Assembly: GCF_029542205.1 (NCBI RefSeq)
Contig: NZ_CP113783.1
Span: forward strand, 4,083,001 to 4,147,000
Direction: 5' to 3'
Length of the DNA: 64,000 bases
Source: Pseudoxanthomonas sp. SE1
GTDB lineage: Bacteria > Pseudomonadota > Gammaproteobacteria > Xanthomonadales > Xanthomonadaceae
Below the pieces are notes generated by a model. The model worked only from the letters and a program-made list of their open reading frames with translations. It searched no databases and was not told the DNA's origin. The translations under genes and the position numbers were made by a program. Positions within the stretch are counted from its first letter, which is position 1. The number at the start of each line of letters is the position of its first letter. Positions 37,444 to 48,400 of the stretch are shown in pieces.

Positions 37444-38216
37444 GCCGCCACCTCCTGCGCCAGCGACTGCATGAAGCGATCGACTTCTTCAGCCACCCGG
37501 TCGGCGTGCCCCAGGAACGGCGCGTGGCCGCCCCCGGCGATCTCGACGAAGTGCGCCTGCGGCGCAAGTTCCGCTGCTGTGCGCATCGCCTTCGACGGCA
37601 CCAGCAGGTCGCGGCGACCGGCCAGCCACAGGCTGGGCACGGACAGCGTCGGCAGCGTCGAACGCATGTCGGATTGTTCCAGCAATTGCAGTCCCGCCTG
37701 TAGTGCTTCGGGCGCGGGTTCGCCGCGCGCATAGAGATCGTGCTTCAACGTGCGCAGCTCGCTGCGCGCATGTTCGGAGCCCATGGTGTCCAGCGCGAGA
37801 AAGCGCTCCAGGGTGCCCGCATAGTCGTTGCGCAGGTCGGTGCCGAACTGCGCGAACACGCTGGCATCGACCGCGTGTGTCCATGCGTCGCTGCGGACGA
37901 AGCGCGGGGTGGAGGCGACCATCGCCAGTCCACGCACCTGCGGCGACCGCGCGGCGGCCTGCAACGCGAACAACCCGCCCAGCGACCATGCCAGCCACGC
38001 TGCGGGCGGCGTACTGGCGAGAATGGCTTCGGCGGTGGCCTCCAGCGTCAGCGCGACATCGCTTTCGCGGCTGTGGCCGTGCCCGGGCAGGTCGACGAGA
38101 TGGAGGGTGTAGCGGTCGGAGAGCCGCTGCACCAGCGGTGCGAACACCCCGCCATGCAGCGCCCAACCGTGCAGCAGCACCAGGGATGGGCCGTTGCCGA
38201 TGGATTCGATATGCAT
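37440..38216 (-). CDS. bioH: Pimeloyl-ACP methyl ester carboxylesterase
   Basis: BioH removes the methyl group from pimeloyl-ACP methyl ester, closing the BioC bypass. The 258-residue alpha/beta hydrolase has HGWALHG (oxyanion region), nucleophile Ser78 in AWSLGG (E. coli has GWSLGG), Asp in GRRDLLVP and His in GGGHAPFLGH. It sits between bioF and bioC and overlaps bioC by 4 nt. The 60-nt gap before bioF makes one operon likely. Confidence 0.93.
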   Translation of the reverse strand: MHIESIGNGPSLVLLHGWALHGGVFAPLVQRLSDRYTLHLVDLPGHGHSRESDVALTLEATAEAILASTPPAAWLAWSLGGLFALQAAARSPQVRGLAMVASTPRFVRSDAWTHAVDASVFAQFGTDLRNDYAGTLERFLALDTMGSEHARSELRTLKHDLYARGEPAPEALQAGLQLLEQSDMRSTLPTLSVPSLWLAGRRDLLVPSKAMRTAAELAPQAHFVEIAGGGHAPFLGHADRVAEEVDRFMQSLAQEVAA

Positions 38217-38276
38217 GCGCGTATTGTCGCCGATCCCGCCCGATGCGGGATCACGCAGACGGGATGGCGCGTCGCG

Positions 38277-39476
38277 TCAGGCGACGGCCCCGTGCACGCG
38301 CTGTACGGCATCCCAGGAGCGCGCCAGCGTCACCACCAGGCCGTCCACGTCCTGCGCCGAGTGCAGCGCGGACAGGGTGATGCGCAGGCGTGCCTTGCCA
38401 TCCGGCACCGTCGGCGGGCGGATGGCGGGCACGAGGTAACCGGCACTGTCCAGCGCCGCGGACAGGGCCAGCGCATTGGCGTCGCTGCCGCACAGCACCG
38501 GCTGGATCGGCGACTCTGACGCCATCAATTGCAGGCCCGCGCGCTGGGCTCCGCTGCGGAAGCGATCCACCAGCGATTGCAGCTTCTCGCGGCGCCAGTG
38601 GTCGCGGCGGGCGTGCTTCACCGCAACGCGGGTGGCCGCTGCCAGCGCCGGCGGCAGCGCGGTGGTGTAGATGTAGGGGCGCGCGGTTTCGGCGAGATGC
38701 TGGATCAGCATTTCTTCCCCCACGACGACGGCGCCGTAACCGCCAAGCGCCTTGCCAAGCGTAACCAGTTGCAGGGGCACGTCGGCCACGCCCATGCGCG
38801 CTTCCGCCACGCTGCCGCGTCCGTCCGGCCCACGCACGCCGACGCCATGTGCGTCGTCGACGAACAGCAATGCCTGCTGCATGCGCGCCACCAGACTCAA
38901 GGCGCGCAACGGGGCGGTGTCGCCGTCCATGCTGAAGACACCGTCCGTCACCAGCATCGCCGCGCCGTCCGCCTGCAACTTGAGCTGGCGCAGAGCGCCT
39001 TCCGGATCGAGGTGCGGGTAACGCCGCAGCTTGGCTCCCGCCAGTCGCGTCGCATCGAGCAGACTGGCGTGGTTGAGCCGGTCCTGCACGCAGACGTCTC
39101 CGTCTTCCAGCAAAGCCTGCTGCACGGCGAGATTGGCGAGGAAGCCGCTGCCGAACAGCAGCGCACGCGGATAGCCCAGCCATTCCGCCACGTCGCGCTC
39201 GAGTCCTTCGTGGATGGCATGGTGGCCGCTGACCAGGTGCGATGCCCCGGCACCCGTACCTTCGCGCGCAGCGGCGTCCTGCAGTGCGTTGGTCACTTCG
39301 AACTGCTGCGCCAGGCCCAGGTAGTCGTTGCTGCTGAACTCGGTCAGCCAGCGGCCATCGACCTCCACGCGCACGCCATCGCGCCGGCTGACGATGCGGC
39401 GTGTGCGCTGGCGCGCCAGCGCCACGCGTTGCTGGCGCTGGGCAAGGATGCGGTCGTGCAGGTCAGGACGGGTCAT
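38277..39476 (-). CDS. bioF: 8-amino-7-oxononanoate synthase
   Basis: BioF condenses pimeloyl-ACP with L-alanine, using PLP, to 8-amino-7-oxononanoate. The 399-residue protein has the PLP lysine Lys242 in [10 protein letters not shown], the DDAHGVG aspartate/histidine region and the GSGFLAN turn. It is separated from bioB by 126 nt (39477-39602) in which I see no gene or clear terminator, so read-through from the bioB promoter is expected. Confidence 0.95.
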   Translation of the reverse strand: MTRPDLHDRILAQRQQRVALARQRTRRIVSRRDGVRVEVDGRWLTEFSSNDYLGLAQQFEVTNALQDAAAREGTGAGASHLVSGHHAIHEGLERDVAEWLGYPRALLFGSGFLANLAVQQALLEDGDVCVQDRLNHASLLDATRLAGAKLRRYPHLDPEGALRQLKLQADGAAMLVTDGVFSMDGDTAPLRALSLVARMQQALLFVDDAHGVGVRGPDGRGSVAEARMGVADVPLQLVTLGKALGGYGAVVVGEEMLIQHLAETARPYIYTTALPPALAAATRVAVKHARRDHWRREKLQSLVDRFRSGAQRAGLQLMASESPIQPVLCGSDANALALSAALDSAGYLVPAIRPPTVPDGKARLRITLSALHSAQDVDGLVVTLARSWDAVQRVHGAVA

Positions 39477-39602
39477 GGTGTCGGCACCGGATACGAAGGA
39501 TCTCGTCGGCGGACGCGGCCAGGATGCGGCGACGCCGACACGCCGGTCCGCGATGCCCGCGCCGGCGTGATGGCCTTCGTCCTGCCCCTGTCGTGCCCCC
39601 GA

Positions 39603-40679
39603 CTACGCCGCCTGGCCGCAATCCGGCGCAGGGTGGGTGATGTCGGCATGCACCGTACCGCTGCCGGGGGCATCGGTTCTGTGATGGTCGTGCACGTTTT
39701 CCACCTGCACGGCCATCGGCCGCAATCCGAGGCGCGCGAACAGGGCCTGGTCACGCGCAGTGTCCGGGTTGCCGGTGGTCAGCAGCTTCTCGCCGTAGAA
39801 GATCGAGTTGGCGCCCGCCAGGAAGCACAGTGCCTGCAGTTCGTCGCTCATGGACTCGCGTCCTGCCGACAGCCGCACCATGGAGGCCGGCATCGTGATG
39901 CGGGCCACGGCGATGGTGCGGACGAATTCGAACGGATCCAGTTCGGTCGTCCCATGCAGCGGGGTGCCGGCCACCTGCACCAGGCGGTTGACCGGTACCG
40001 AATCCGGATGCGCCGGCAAGTTCGCCAGTGCCCGCAGCAGGCCGGCGCGCTGGTCGCGCGACTCGCCCATGCCGACGATGCCGCCACAGCAGGTCTTCAT
40101 GCCGGCATCCCGCACGTGCGCCAGCGTGTCCAGGCGGTCCTGGTACTGGCGCGTGTGGATGATGTCGCCGTAAAAGTCGGGTGCGGTGTCGAGGTTGTGG
40201 TTGTAGTAGTCCAGGCCGGCATCCTTCAACGCGTTCGCCTGCGCGCCGCTCAGCATGCCCAGCGTGGCGCAGGTCTCCAGGCCCAGCGCCTTCACGCCGC
40301 GGATCATCTCGGCGACCTTGGGGATGTCGCGGTCCTTGGGCGAGCGCCAGGCTGCGCCCATGCAGAAGCGCGACGCGCCAGCGGCCTTGGCCTGCGCAGC
40401 CTTCGCCAGCACCTGTTCGGCATCCATCAGTTTCTGCGCGTTCACGCCGGTGTCGTAGCGCTGGGCCTGCGGGCAGTACGCGCAGTCCTCCGGGCAGCCA
40501 CCGGTCTTCACCGACAGCAGGGTCGAAACCTGCACCTCGGCCGGATCGAAATGGCGACGGTGCACGGCCGATGCCCGGTGCAGCAACTCGGGGAACGGCA
40601 GGTCGAACAAGGCCAGCAGTTCCTCTCGCCCCCAGTCATGACGCAGCACCGGCGCATCGATCGAAATGTGAGAGGACAT
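39603..40679 (-). CDS. bioB: Biotin synthase
   Basis: BioB is a radical-SAM enzyme that inserts sulfur into dethiobiotin. The 358-residue protein has the cluster motif CPEDCAYC (Cys62, Cys66, Cys69) and the family region [16 protein letters not shown]. It is the promoter-proximal gene of the bioB-F-H-C run. A perfect TTGACA -35 and a BirA-like palindrome lie upstream, over the divergent comF start, consistent with control by biotin. Confidence 0.96.
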   Translation of the reverse strand: MSSHISIDAPVLRHDWGREELLALFDLPFPELLHRASAVHRRHFDPAEVQVSTLLSVKTGGCPEDCAYCPQAQRYDTGVNAQKLMDAEQVLAKAAQAKAAGASRFCMGAAWRSPKDRDIPKVAEMIRGVKALGLETCATLGMLSGAQANALKDAGLDYYNHNLDTAPDFYGDIIHTRQYQDRLDTLAHVRDAGMKTCCGGIVGMGESRDQRAGLLRALANLPAHPDSVPVNRLVQVAGTPLHGTTELDPFEFVRTIAVARITMPASMVRLSAGRESMSDELQALCFLAGANSIFYGEKLLTTGNPDTARDQALFARLGLRPMAVQVENVHDHHRTDAPGSGTVHADITHPAPDCGQAA

Positions 40680-40707
40680 GATGGCCTTGGGGAATTAGAG
40701 TCGGGGA

Positions 40708-40736
40708 AGTCTGGAAACCGGGACCGGCCCTGTCAA
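40708..40736 (-). promoter_or_regulatory. Predicted bioB promoter
   Basis: On the minus strand, TTGACA (plus coordinates 40731-40736) is followed after 17 nt by CAGACT (40708-40713). The leader to the bioB ATG would be about 22 nt. Confidence 0.55.
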
Positions 40737-40763
40737 CCGCATGGATGCTCTCAAAGTTGACGG
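40730..40763. promoter_or_regulatory. BirA-like operator between bioB and comF
   Basis: CTGTCAACC (40730-40738) and AGTTGACGG (40755-40763) form an inverted repeat with 16 nt between them, resembling the E. coli bio operator (TTGTAAACC, 16 nt, GGTTTACAA). One half-site covers the bioB -35 and the site overlaps the comF ATG. The match is partial (7/9 and 5/9), so the call is tentative. Confidence 0.4.
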
Positions 40764-41445
40764 TTGGTATCGATGGGCCAGCACACTGCTGCTGGCACCA
40801 CGCTGCCTTGTCTGCCGCGAACGCGGCGCCAATGGCGTCGATCTGTGCACTTCGTGCAGGAAACAGCTTCCATGGAACCGCTCTTCCTGCCTTCGCTGCG
40901 GGCTCCCGATGCCGGCCCCCGGCGAGTGCGGAGACTGCCTGCGCCGGTCTCCGGCGTTGACGCATACCTGCGCCGTTTTCGTCTATGGCTTTCCGCTGGA
41001 CCGGCTGATCCCGCGCTTCAAGTTCCACCGCGACCTGGCGGCCGGACGCCTGATGGCCGAGTTGATGGCGGGTGCGCTGGGGTCCACACCGCGCCCTGAC
41101 GCGATCGTGCCGGTCCCGCTGCACGCGCGGCGCATGCGCGAGCGCGGCTACGACCAGGCGCTGGAGCTGGCGCGCCCGTTGGCTGCAACGCTGGACCTGC
41201 CGCTGCGCAGCGACCTGCTGCAGCGGGTCCGTGCCACCGCGCCGCAGTCCGAGCTCGATGCCGGGCAGCGCCAGCGCAACCTAGCCAAGGCGTTCGCAGC
41301 GCGGAACGAGGCCACCCCTCTGCGGCACGTGGCACTGGTCGACGATGTGATGACGACGGGCGCCACCCTGGAGGCGGCGGCGCGCGCCCTGCGGGGCGCT
41401 GGCGTGCAACGGGTGGATGCATGGGTCTGCGCGCGGGCGCCATGA
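40741..41445 (+). CDS. comF: ComF family phosphoribosyltransferase-like protein
   Basis: This 234-residue protein has an N-terminal double zinc-binding region with four cysteine pairs (CLVC, CTSC, CLRC, CGDC) and a type-I phosphoribosyltransferase domain with VALVDDVMTTGATL. ComF acts in natural transformation, bringing single-stranded DNA inward at the membrane; the relative GntX is linked to gluconate use. It is divergent from bioB, as in many gammaproteobacteria, with only 61 nt between starts. Confidence 0.88.
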   Translation: MDALKVDGWYRWASTLLLAPRCLVCRERGANGVDLCTSCRKQLPWNRSSCLRCGLPMPAPGECGDCLRRSPALTHTCAVFVYGFPLDRLIPRFKFHRDLAAGRLMAELMAGALGSTPRPDAIVPVPLHARRMRERGYDQALELARPLAATLDLPLRSDLLQRVRATAPQSELDAGQRQRNLAKAFAARNEATPLRHVALVDDVMTTGATLEAAARALRGAGVQRVDAWVCARAP

Positions 41446-41505
41446 ACGGTACGAACGACGTGCCGGGATCATCACCCGGGTCGTGCCGGGCCGCCGTGCG
41501 CGCGG

Positions 41506-42408
41506 CTACGCCGCCAGTCCGGACAGATCCAAGGCCAGGCCGGCGAACACCACGGCCCCCACCCAGTTGTTGTGCAGGAATGCCCGGAAGCATGCTTCCC
41601 GTCCCCGGTGGCGGGCGATGACGAACTCCCACGCGACCAGGAGCACGGCGACACCCAGGGCGGCCCAGTAAGCAGGGCCCAGGCCCGCCTGTCTTCCCAC
41701 CAGGTACAAAGCCACCAGCACCAGCGCATACAGCACGCCCTGGATGACAAGATCGAGATCGCCGAAGAGGATGGCGGTGGATTTCGACCCCGCCCGGATA
41801 TCGTCCTCACGGTCCACCATCGCATACCAGGTGTCGTAAGCGGTGGCCCACAGGATGTTGGCGCCATACAACACCCACGCCACCGGCGGCACCTCGCCCT
41901 GCACCGCGGCAAACGCCATCGGGATGCCCCAGCCGAACGCCAGCCCCAGGTAGACCTGGGGCAGGTAGGTGTATCGCTTCAGGTACGGGTAGCTCGCCGC
42001 CAGGAACACGCCGACGACGCTCAGCCAGACGGTGAGCCTGTTCAACGTCAGCACCAGCCCGAACGCGACCAGCATCAGCACGGCGAACACGGTCAGCGCC
42101 TCACGCCCACTCACGGCCCCTGTTGCCAGAGGGCGATCACGGGTGCGTTCCACCTGCGGGTCCAGCCAGCGGTCGGCATAGTCATTGATGACGCAGCCCG
42201 CCGATCGCGTCAGCCATACCCCGGCGGTGAACACGAACAGCGTCCACAGCGGCGGGACCCCGTCGGCGGCCAGCCACAGCGCCCACCACGTGGGCCACAG
42301 CAACAGCAGCACGCCGATCGGACGATCGCCACGCACCAGTTTCCAGTACTGCCCCAGGCGCTCCCGCCAGCGCGGTACAGCCGTCGCTTCAAAACGCTCG
42401 TATGTCAT
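41506..42408 (-). CDS. ubiA: 4-hydroxybenzoate octaprenyltransferase
   Basis: UbiA joins the polyprenyl tail to 4-hydroxybenzoate in ubiquinone synthesis, in the inner membrane. The 300-residue protein has about eight spans and two Asp-rich motifs, NDYADRWLD and [12 protein letters not shown], that bind Mg-diphosphate. ATG 42408 has GGA-rich sequence upstream. The gene is convergent with comF and its start faces the tRNA-Arg promoter. Confidence 0.94.
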   Translation of the reverse strand: MTYERFEATAVPRWRERLGQYWKLVRGDRPIGVLLLLWPTWWALWLAADGVPPLWTLFVFTAGVWLTRSAGCVINDYADRWLDPQVERTRDRPLATGAVSGREALTVFAVLMLVAFGLVLTLNRLTVWLSVVGVFLAASYPYLKRYTYLPQVYLGLAFGWGIPMAFAAVQGEVPPVAWVLYGANILWATAYDTWYAMVDREDDIRAGSKSTAILFGDLDLVIQGVLYALVLVALYLVGRQAGLGPAYWAALGVAVLLVAWEFVIARHRGREACFRAFLHNNWVGAVVFAGLALDLSGLAA

Positions 42409-42507
42409 GGAGGAAAGGGTAGCAGGCCCGTCGCCAGCCCCGATTCTCCCGGCATGCGCGAGGAAGTGGGCCAATCTGCCGGTTTGCGGCTAGAATGCCC
42501 CTCCCGT

Positions 42508-42584
42508 GCGCCTGTAGCTCAGCCGGATAGAGTAGTGGCTTCCGAAGCCATTGGTCGGGGGTTCGAATCCCTCCAGGCGCGCCA
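42508..42584 (+). tRNA. tRNA-Arg (anticodon CCG)
   Basis: A 77-nt cloverleaf has the acceptor stem GCGCCTG/CAGGCGC (42508-42514 with 42574-42580), a discriminator G and an encoded CCA. The D-arm holds GCTCAGCCGGATAGAG and the T-arm GTTCGAATC. The anticodon loop TTCCGAA gives CCG, reading the Arg codon CGG. A TAGAAT -10 (42491-42496) sits 12 nt upstream. Confidence 0.96.
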
Positions 42585-42715
42585 TTTCTCCGCGGCATCG
42601 ACTCGCGCGGCCACGAAAGCGATACCCTCGCAGCGATGGATCCTGGGCTGCTCGCGCATCCACCGCTCTCCGCACTCGTGGCGCCCGCTGCCGCGCACTC
42701 TCCCGACAGTCACCG

Positions 42716-45373
42716 ATGTCCGACCTAGCGGCCCGTGCGCTTGAACTGTTCGACGAATACGTCGATCTCACGCCACCGCAGCGTTCGGTCGCTCTTGCGC
42801 GCCTCAAGGCGGAAGATCCCGCGCTCCACGATGCCCTGCACAGGCTCCTGGCCGCCGACGCTGCGGACGATGCGCTGCAAGGCATTGCATTCGATGCCCT
42901 TGTCGGACTCTCGGGAAGTGAAGATCCAGATCCTTCCTCGGCCCGCATAGGCAACCGCCTGGGGCCATGGCGCATCGACAGCGTGCTGGGGACCGGCGGC
43001 ATGGGCACGGTCTACGAAGCCAGTCGCGTCGACGGGCAGTACAACAAGCGCGTCGCACTCAAGTGCATCCGGGCCGAGATGTCCTCGCCGGCATTGATCG
43101 ACGCCTTCATGCGCGAACGCAACCACCTCGCGCAACTCGATCACCCCCACATCGCTCCACTGCTCGACGGCGGCGTTGAAGAAGATGGTCGGCCCTGGTT
43201 CGCGATGCGACTGGTGCATGGCATCTCGATCGACCTCTGGGCAGACCAGCAGCGCCTGACACTGCACGAGCGCGTGGCGCTGCTTCTGCAGGCGTGCCAT
43301 GCGCTGCAATACGCGCACGCGCACGGCGTGCTGCACCAGGACATCAAGCCAAGCAACGTGCTGGTGTCGACGGATGGACGCGTCCATCTGCTCGATTTCG
43401 GGCTGTCGACCGTGATTGACGGAAGGGAAGGCGCGTCAGCACCCCGGATCGCGGTCTCCAATGGCTACACCGCACCCGAAGTGCTCGCTGGCGCAACGGC
43501 GTCTGCGGCCAGCGACATCTATTCGATCGGCGTGGTGCTTTACCAGCTGCTGGTCGCGGATTGGCCGCGCCCACTGCTGCCATTGCATGCCAGCCTGATC
43601 ACGCAACCCACGACGCCCGCCCGCGCGCCTTCGGCTTTGGCCATCGCGGCCTCCTCCGACGTCGCGTGGAAGCGAAAGTGCCGAGATGGGCGGCACCTCT
43701 GCAAGCGCCTGCGGGGTGACCTGGACGCCATCGCACTGAAGTGCGTCGATCGCTCGCCTGACGGGCGCTATCCCGGCATCGGCGCGCTGGTGGACGATCT
43801 GGAGCGCTGGCTCGAGCGGCGACCGGTAGCGGCACGCAGAGGCGGGCGCAGCTATGTCGTGCGACGTTTCCTGCAGCGCAACGCGCTCGCCAGCGCGCTG
43901 GCCGTCAGCGTGGTCGTGGTCGCAGCGACCGGCGCCGGCGTGTTGACCTGGTTCCACCTCCGCGACCGGCAGGAAATGCGCGACATGCAGGCCGTGTCAT
44001 CGATGTTCGAACAGACACTGGGCGCCGCAACGCTGTCGGGCCTCGCCGAGGCGCGTCCTTCTTCTCGGCAGTTGCTCGAGAAATCCGAAGCGCATCTGCG
44101 TGAACTTCCGCTGCGGTCCAGCCCCGCCATCAAGGCACGCGCACTCGCGTCGCTGGCCCGGAGCTATGCATTGCTTGGCGACTATGAGCATGCCCTTGCA
44201 CTGGCAAGCGAAGCCAACCTCCTGCTGGCGGACGATCGCGCGCACCAGTCCGACACGCAGGCGACGCTCGCCACCCTGCTCAACCTGCAGTCACGCCATG
44301 CAGAAGCGCGCGAAGTTGCGTCAGCGGGCCTGCAGCAGGCGACTTCAGCTCGCCCGACCGCCGACATGGCCACCCTCAGTCTTCTGACGGAGCTGGCGCG
44401 CGCGAACTGGAGCCTGTCGGAATACGAGTCCGCATTCGATGCCCTGACCTTCGCGCAGGAAGCCGCCGCCGGCATGCCTTCCCGTGTGGCGCTCGACACC
44501 CGCGCCGAACTGTTGATCCTGCGCGGCCAGTGGCACCTGCAGCTGTTGAACCTGCCGGATGCGGCACGCGATCTTCAGCTTGCCATCGATCAGGCAGGCT
44601 CGACATCACCCGCGCTGGCAGACAATGCGCGCGAAGCACGCGTGTCGCTGCTGCTGTTGCAGGGGCGCTACGTCGAAGCCAACCAGCTGGCGGAATCGCT
44701 GCTGGCCTCGCGCCGCCAGCGACTGGGACCGACGCATCCCGACACCGCGCGCAGCCAGCGACTGCTGCTGGAGGTGATGTCCCAGCAGCCGACCGCCGTC
44801 GCCATCGAACCCGCCACGATGCAGAAGGTACGCAACGCCATCATCGCGGCCTACGGAACACGGCATCCGGAGTACGGGCGCCTGCTCATGCTGGAGGCCC
44901 GCCTGCACCTGCTCGACGATCCGGCCAGCGCGCTTGCGCTTGCCGCCCAGGCTGCCCACCTGCTGGAGCAGATGCTCGGTCCGCGCCATCAGGCCACGCT
45001 CGAAGCCAAGGAACAGCAGGCCCGCGCACTCATGGCGGCTGCATCCCGTCAGTCTGGCACCAATGCCAACGCATCGTTGACGCAAGCCATCGGCCTTCTG
45101 CAGGAGGTCGTCCACGCCACACGGCAGCACCGCCTGCCCTCCCCCGCAGCCAAGCACACGCTGGCACAGGCGTTGCTCCGGCGCGCCGGTCGCGGCGAGC
45201 CTGGGGACGTGACCGACAGGCAGCGGGCGGAGACGGTGTTGCAGGACGCACTGGTGGAAGCAAGCCGCCACCTGGGCACTGACCATGCCATGACGGCCCG
45301 GATCCGCGAATCGCTGGTACGGAACTACCAGCCCGGAACTCCCGATACCGCGCAGGCCCTGCCTGGCCCCTAG
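42716..45373 (+). CDS. Membrane serine/threonine protein kinase with TPR-like periplasmic domain
   Basis: This 885-residue PknB-type kinase has a glycine loop GTGGMG (92-97), Lys116 in RVALK, a catalytic loop HQDIKPSN (Asp209, Asn214), DFG (227-229) and APE (253-255). HQD instead of HRD makes it a non-RD kinase. A membrane span (about 390-412) is followed by about 470 residues of helical TPR-like repeats. Similar kinases in Xanthomonadaceae often neighbour an ECF sigma factor; none is present here. The N-terminal 80 residues are helical and may be a regulatory module. It is placed 131 nt after the tRNA and convergent with the barrel gene. Confidence 0.88.
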   Translation: MSDLAARALELFDEYVDLTPPQRSVALARLKAEDPALHDALHRLLAADAADDALQGIAFDALVGLSGSEDPDPSSARIGNRLGPWRIDSVLGTGGMGTVYEASRVDGQYNKRVALKCIRAEMSSPALIDAFMRERNHLAQLDHPHIAPLLDGGVEEDGRPWFAMRLVHGISIDLWADQQRLTLHERVALLLQACHALQYAHAHGVLHQDIKPSNVLVSTDGRVHLLDFGLSTVIDGREGASAPRIAVSNGYTAPEVLAGATASAASDIYSIGVVLYQLLVADWPRPLLPLHASLITQPTTPARAPSALAIAASSDVAWKRKCRDGRHLCKRLRGDLDAIALKCVDRSPDGRYPGIGALVDDLERWLERRPVAARRGGRSYVVRRFLQRNALASALAVSVVVVAATGAGVLTWFHLRDRQEMRDMQAVSSMFEQTLGAATLSGLAEARPSSRQLLEKSEAHLRELPLRSSPAIKARALASLARSYALLGDYEHALALASEANLLLADDRAHQSDTQATLATLLNLQSRHAEAREVASAGLQQATSARPTADMATLSLLTELARANWSLSEYESAFDALTFAQEAAAGMPSRVALDTRAELLILRGQWHLQLLNLPDAARDLQLAIDQAGSTSPALADNAREARVSLLLLQGRYVEANQLAESLLASRRQRLGPTHPDTARSQRLLLEVMSQQPTAVAIEPATMQKVRNAIIAAYGTRHPEYGRLLMLEARLHLLDDPASALALAAQAAHLLEQMLGPRHQATLEAKEQQARALMAAASRQSGTNANASLTQAIGLLQEVVHATRQHRLPSPAAKHTLAQALLRRAGRGEPGDVTDRQRAETVLQDALVEASRHLGTDHAMTARIRESLVRNYQPGTPDTAQALPGP

Positions 45374-45450
45374 CCTTTGGCTCCGATGCTCATGGCGCGC
45401 GGGATCTCCGCGCGCGCCGGACCACAGGCGATCCCTCGCCCTTCATGCGG

Positions 45451-48400
45451 TCAGTAGGTTCCGACCAGGTTGAGGAACCATCCCTTGTGGTCGTAATCGA
45501 AATCGGTCAGGTCGTCGCTGAAGTCGGTGAAGTTGTAGCCCACACCGATGCGGAAGTTCTTGTTGAGATCGCGGTCGACGCCCACCAGGAAGCCCTGCTT
45601 CGTGCCGCCGTTGTCAACATCGAGCCAGCGGTACTCGGCCAGCGCGTGCCACTGCGTGCGCAATTCGTAACGCACCTGCGCGGCACCGAAGGTGGTGGCC
45701 GAATCCAGCCACGCACCCGTGCCGCGTCCCATGCGCACTTCGCCGTCGCGGCGCGCCAGTTTGCCGGCGAACTCCCAGTGCTGGTCCAGCTTGTAGACGC
45801 CCTCGAACGACAGGATCTGCGATTTCTGGTCGTAGTCCGCGCCGCCCAACTGCCCCAATGTGGCCAGGTCGTACAGATAGGTATAGCGACCGAACAGGCC
45901 CCAGCGCTGGCTGTTCCACGGGCGGTAAGCGAAGCCTACGTTGCCCTCGATGAACTTCGCGCCGGCCAGCGGATTGAGCTGGTCGTCGGTATCGGCGTAG
46001 TTCAAGCGGGCCGCAATGCGCCAGCTTTCGTTGATCTTGTGGGTCAGACGGTTGGTGCTGACCCACTGCTCACGCTGCTCTGCACCGGTATCCTCGCGCC
46101 ATTCCAGCTTGCTCTGCCAATCGGTATCCGGCGAGGTGCGTCCACCCGACACGCTGATGGCACGACGATCGACGTTGCCTCCGGTCGAGTTCGTCAGCTC
46201 CCCGTCAGACAGCGTGAAGCCCAGGTTCCAGCCCTGCGCCGGATAGAAGTCCATGCCGAAGGTGTGCGCCAGGCCCGACTCGTTGCGTTCCTTCAGGAAC
46301 TGGCTTTCGTTGTACAGGTTGACCTGGTTCGACAGGCGCCAGCGCTGACCCAGCGTCCAGCCATTCTGCGCGCTGCGATTGAACAGCGAGTCGTAGGCGG
46401 TGGTGTCGGTGGAATATGTGTAAGCGCCGTAAACGGAGTGCTCGGCCGTGAGGCGATGCTCCGCCGACACGGTGGCGCCTTCGCCGCGGTCGCCCGTGGT
46501 CAGTTCCGCACCGACCGAGGACTGGTTGCCGTACAGATACTTGCCGCCCAGGGTCAGCGCGTTGTTGTCGGCGTACTGGCCGCCATCGTCGTCCAGCGTG
46601 AACTGGCCGACGCCGTACAGTTCCAGCGTGCTGCCGAAGCGGCGCTGGTACTTCAGTGCGCCCAGCGTGCCTGCGGCGTCGGTCGAGGCGCCTTCCTGAT
46701 CCACACGGCGCAATTCCGCGCTGAAGGTGCTGGCATCATCGATGCGCCATTCCAGCGTAGCCTGCGCCTGCGTCAGTGATTCGGCACCACTCTCGGCCCG
46801 CGTGTAGCGCGTGTACAGGCCAAGGTTTGGCGTGAACTGGCCCAGCAGCTCGGCACCATACTCGGTCACCGGACGCCCGGTGTCGTAGCGCGAAATGGAA
46901 TAACCGGCGCTGGTGTTCCGCCACCAGGCGCCGACGCTCCAGTCCTGCTCCGTCCAGCCCAGCTCCTTGAAGTTGGCGCGTGCTTCGAGCGACTTGGCTT
47001 CGCCCTCGCGGAACAGTGCCGTGTCGTTCTGCTGGATGAAGCTCAGGCCGCCGTTGTCGGAGAAGAATACGGGCGCGCCGAACGATTCGGTCTGGGCGTA
47101 CTCGGCCTTGACGTAGGTACCCTTGCCCGCCTGCAGCGTGAGGTCGCCGGCTGCCAGGGTGTAGTCCTGACCCGCGCGGTTCTCCTGCACGTAGGTGGCA
47201 CCCACGCCGACATGATTCCCGAACCAGTGCTTGCCACGGAAACCCGCGGTGACATCGTCCGCATCGAAGCTCGACGGCACCCATTCGTAATCCACCATCA
47301 GGCGCTGCTCGAACCCGTCCAGCGGCGTGTCGCGCGTGAGCGTGGGAATGTTCTCGCGGGTGATCTGTGCCAGGGGTCGCGTCAGCAGGATGCGGCCCTG
47401 CAGCTCGTCGATCTCGTAATCCGCGCCACGCTGCAGGACGACACGGTTTTCCGTGCGCCCGGTGGTCAGGTCGCGGATCTCCAGTGTCACGATGTCCGAG
47501 CCCGGCAGCAGGTCGGTGTGCCGCAGGTAATAGAGACTGCCGCCCGTACCGATGAACTCGTTGTGCCCGGGTGCCGTTTCAGCCTGCGAGCCGAACATGC
47601 GCAGTTCGGTTCCCGGGTCGCCCCAGCGATTGGTCTGCATGGAGCGCCAATTCAACGCCGCGCCGTACAGCGAGCGCTGGTACTGCGCATACTCGGTGCC
47701 GCTGATCCCGGTGCTGTAGTTGCCCCACAGCGCCTGGTTCTTGTCCCAGTCCACGCGCAGGTAGAAGCGACCCATCGTGTCGACATCGCGATAGGTCGTG
47801 GAATCGTCGCCGTAGACCGGGTAGTAGAGGTCCGGGTCCAGTCGGCGGAACACGTCCTGCGGATCGGCTTGGGTGAAGCCGTTGAACAGTCGATCCAGGT
47901 CGCGCTGGGTGGTGTCCGCCTGTGCCGTCACCAGGTACTTGCCGCGGTACTTCGCCTTGCCGTAGAAGGCCAGGCGGCCATCACTGATGACATCATCCTG
48001 GTAGCGGCTGTCGTTGGCGAACGGTTCAACCGAACCGCTGACCTTGTTCTGCGCGATGGTGACGTCGGCCAGGCCGACACCGAAGAAATAGCGACCGGTG
48101 ACATCCACGTCCAACGTATGCGAAGCCGCCGGTCCGCCTTTGCCTTCCGCGCGCTCACCCCCCAGCCCGATATCGAAGCGGTGCCGACCCACGGGCACAA
48201 GATACTCGGCGACGAACTTGCGCTCCTGGTCGACCGGATAGCTTTCGCCGTTGATCGTCAGCGATGACGTCTGGGGAATGTTGCGCCCCTGGATGCGGAT
48301 GCGGGAGCCGTACATCGCGATGTTCTGTTGGCGCAGGCCGTTCTCGGCGAACACGTCGCCCAGGAGACTCTGCGTCTGCGCCTGCTCGCTGGTCAACGCG

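Noticed and set aside
42508-42584. tRNA-Arg as attachment site of an integrated island
   Set aside because: I found no integrase gene and no second copy of the tRNA 3' end in the window, so the island idea is kept only as a question.
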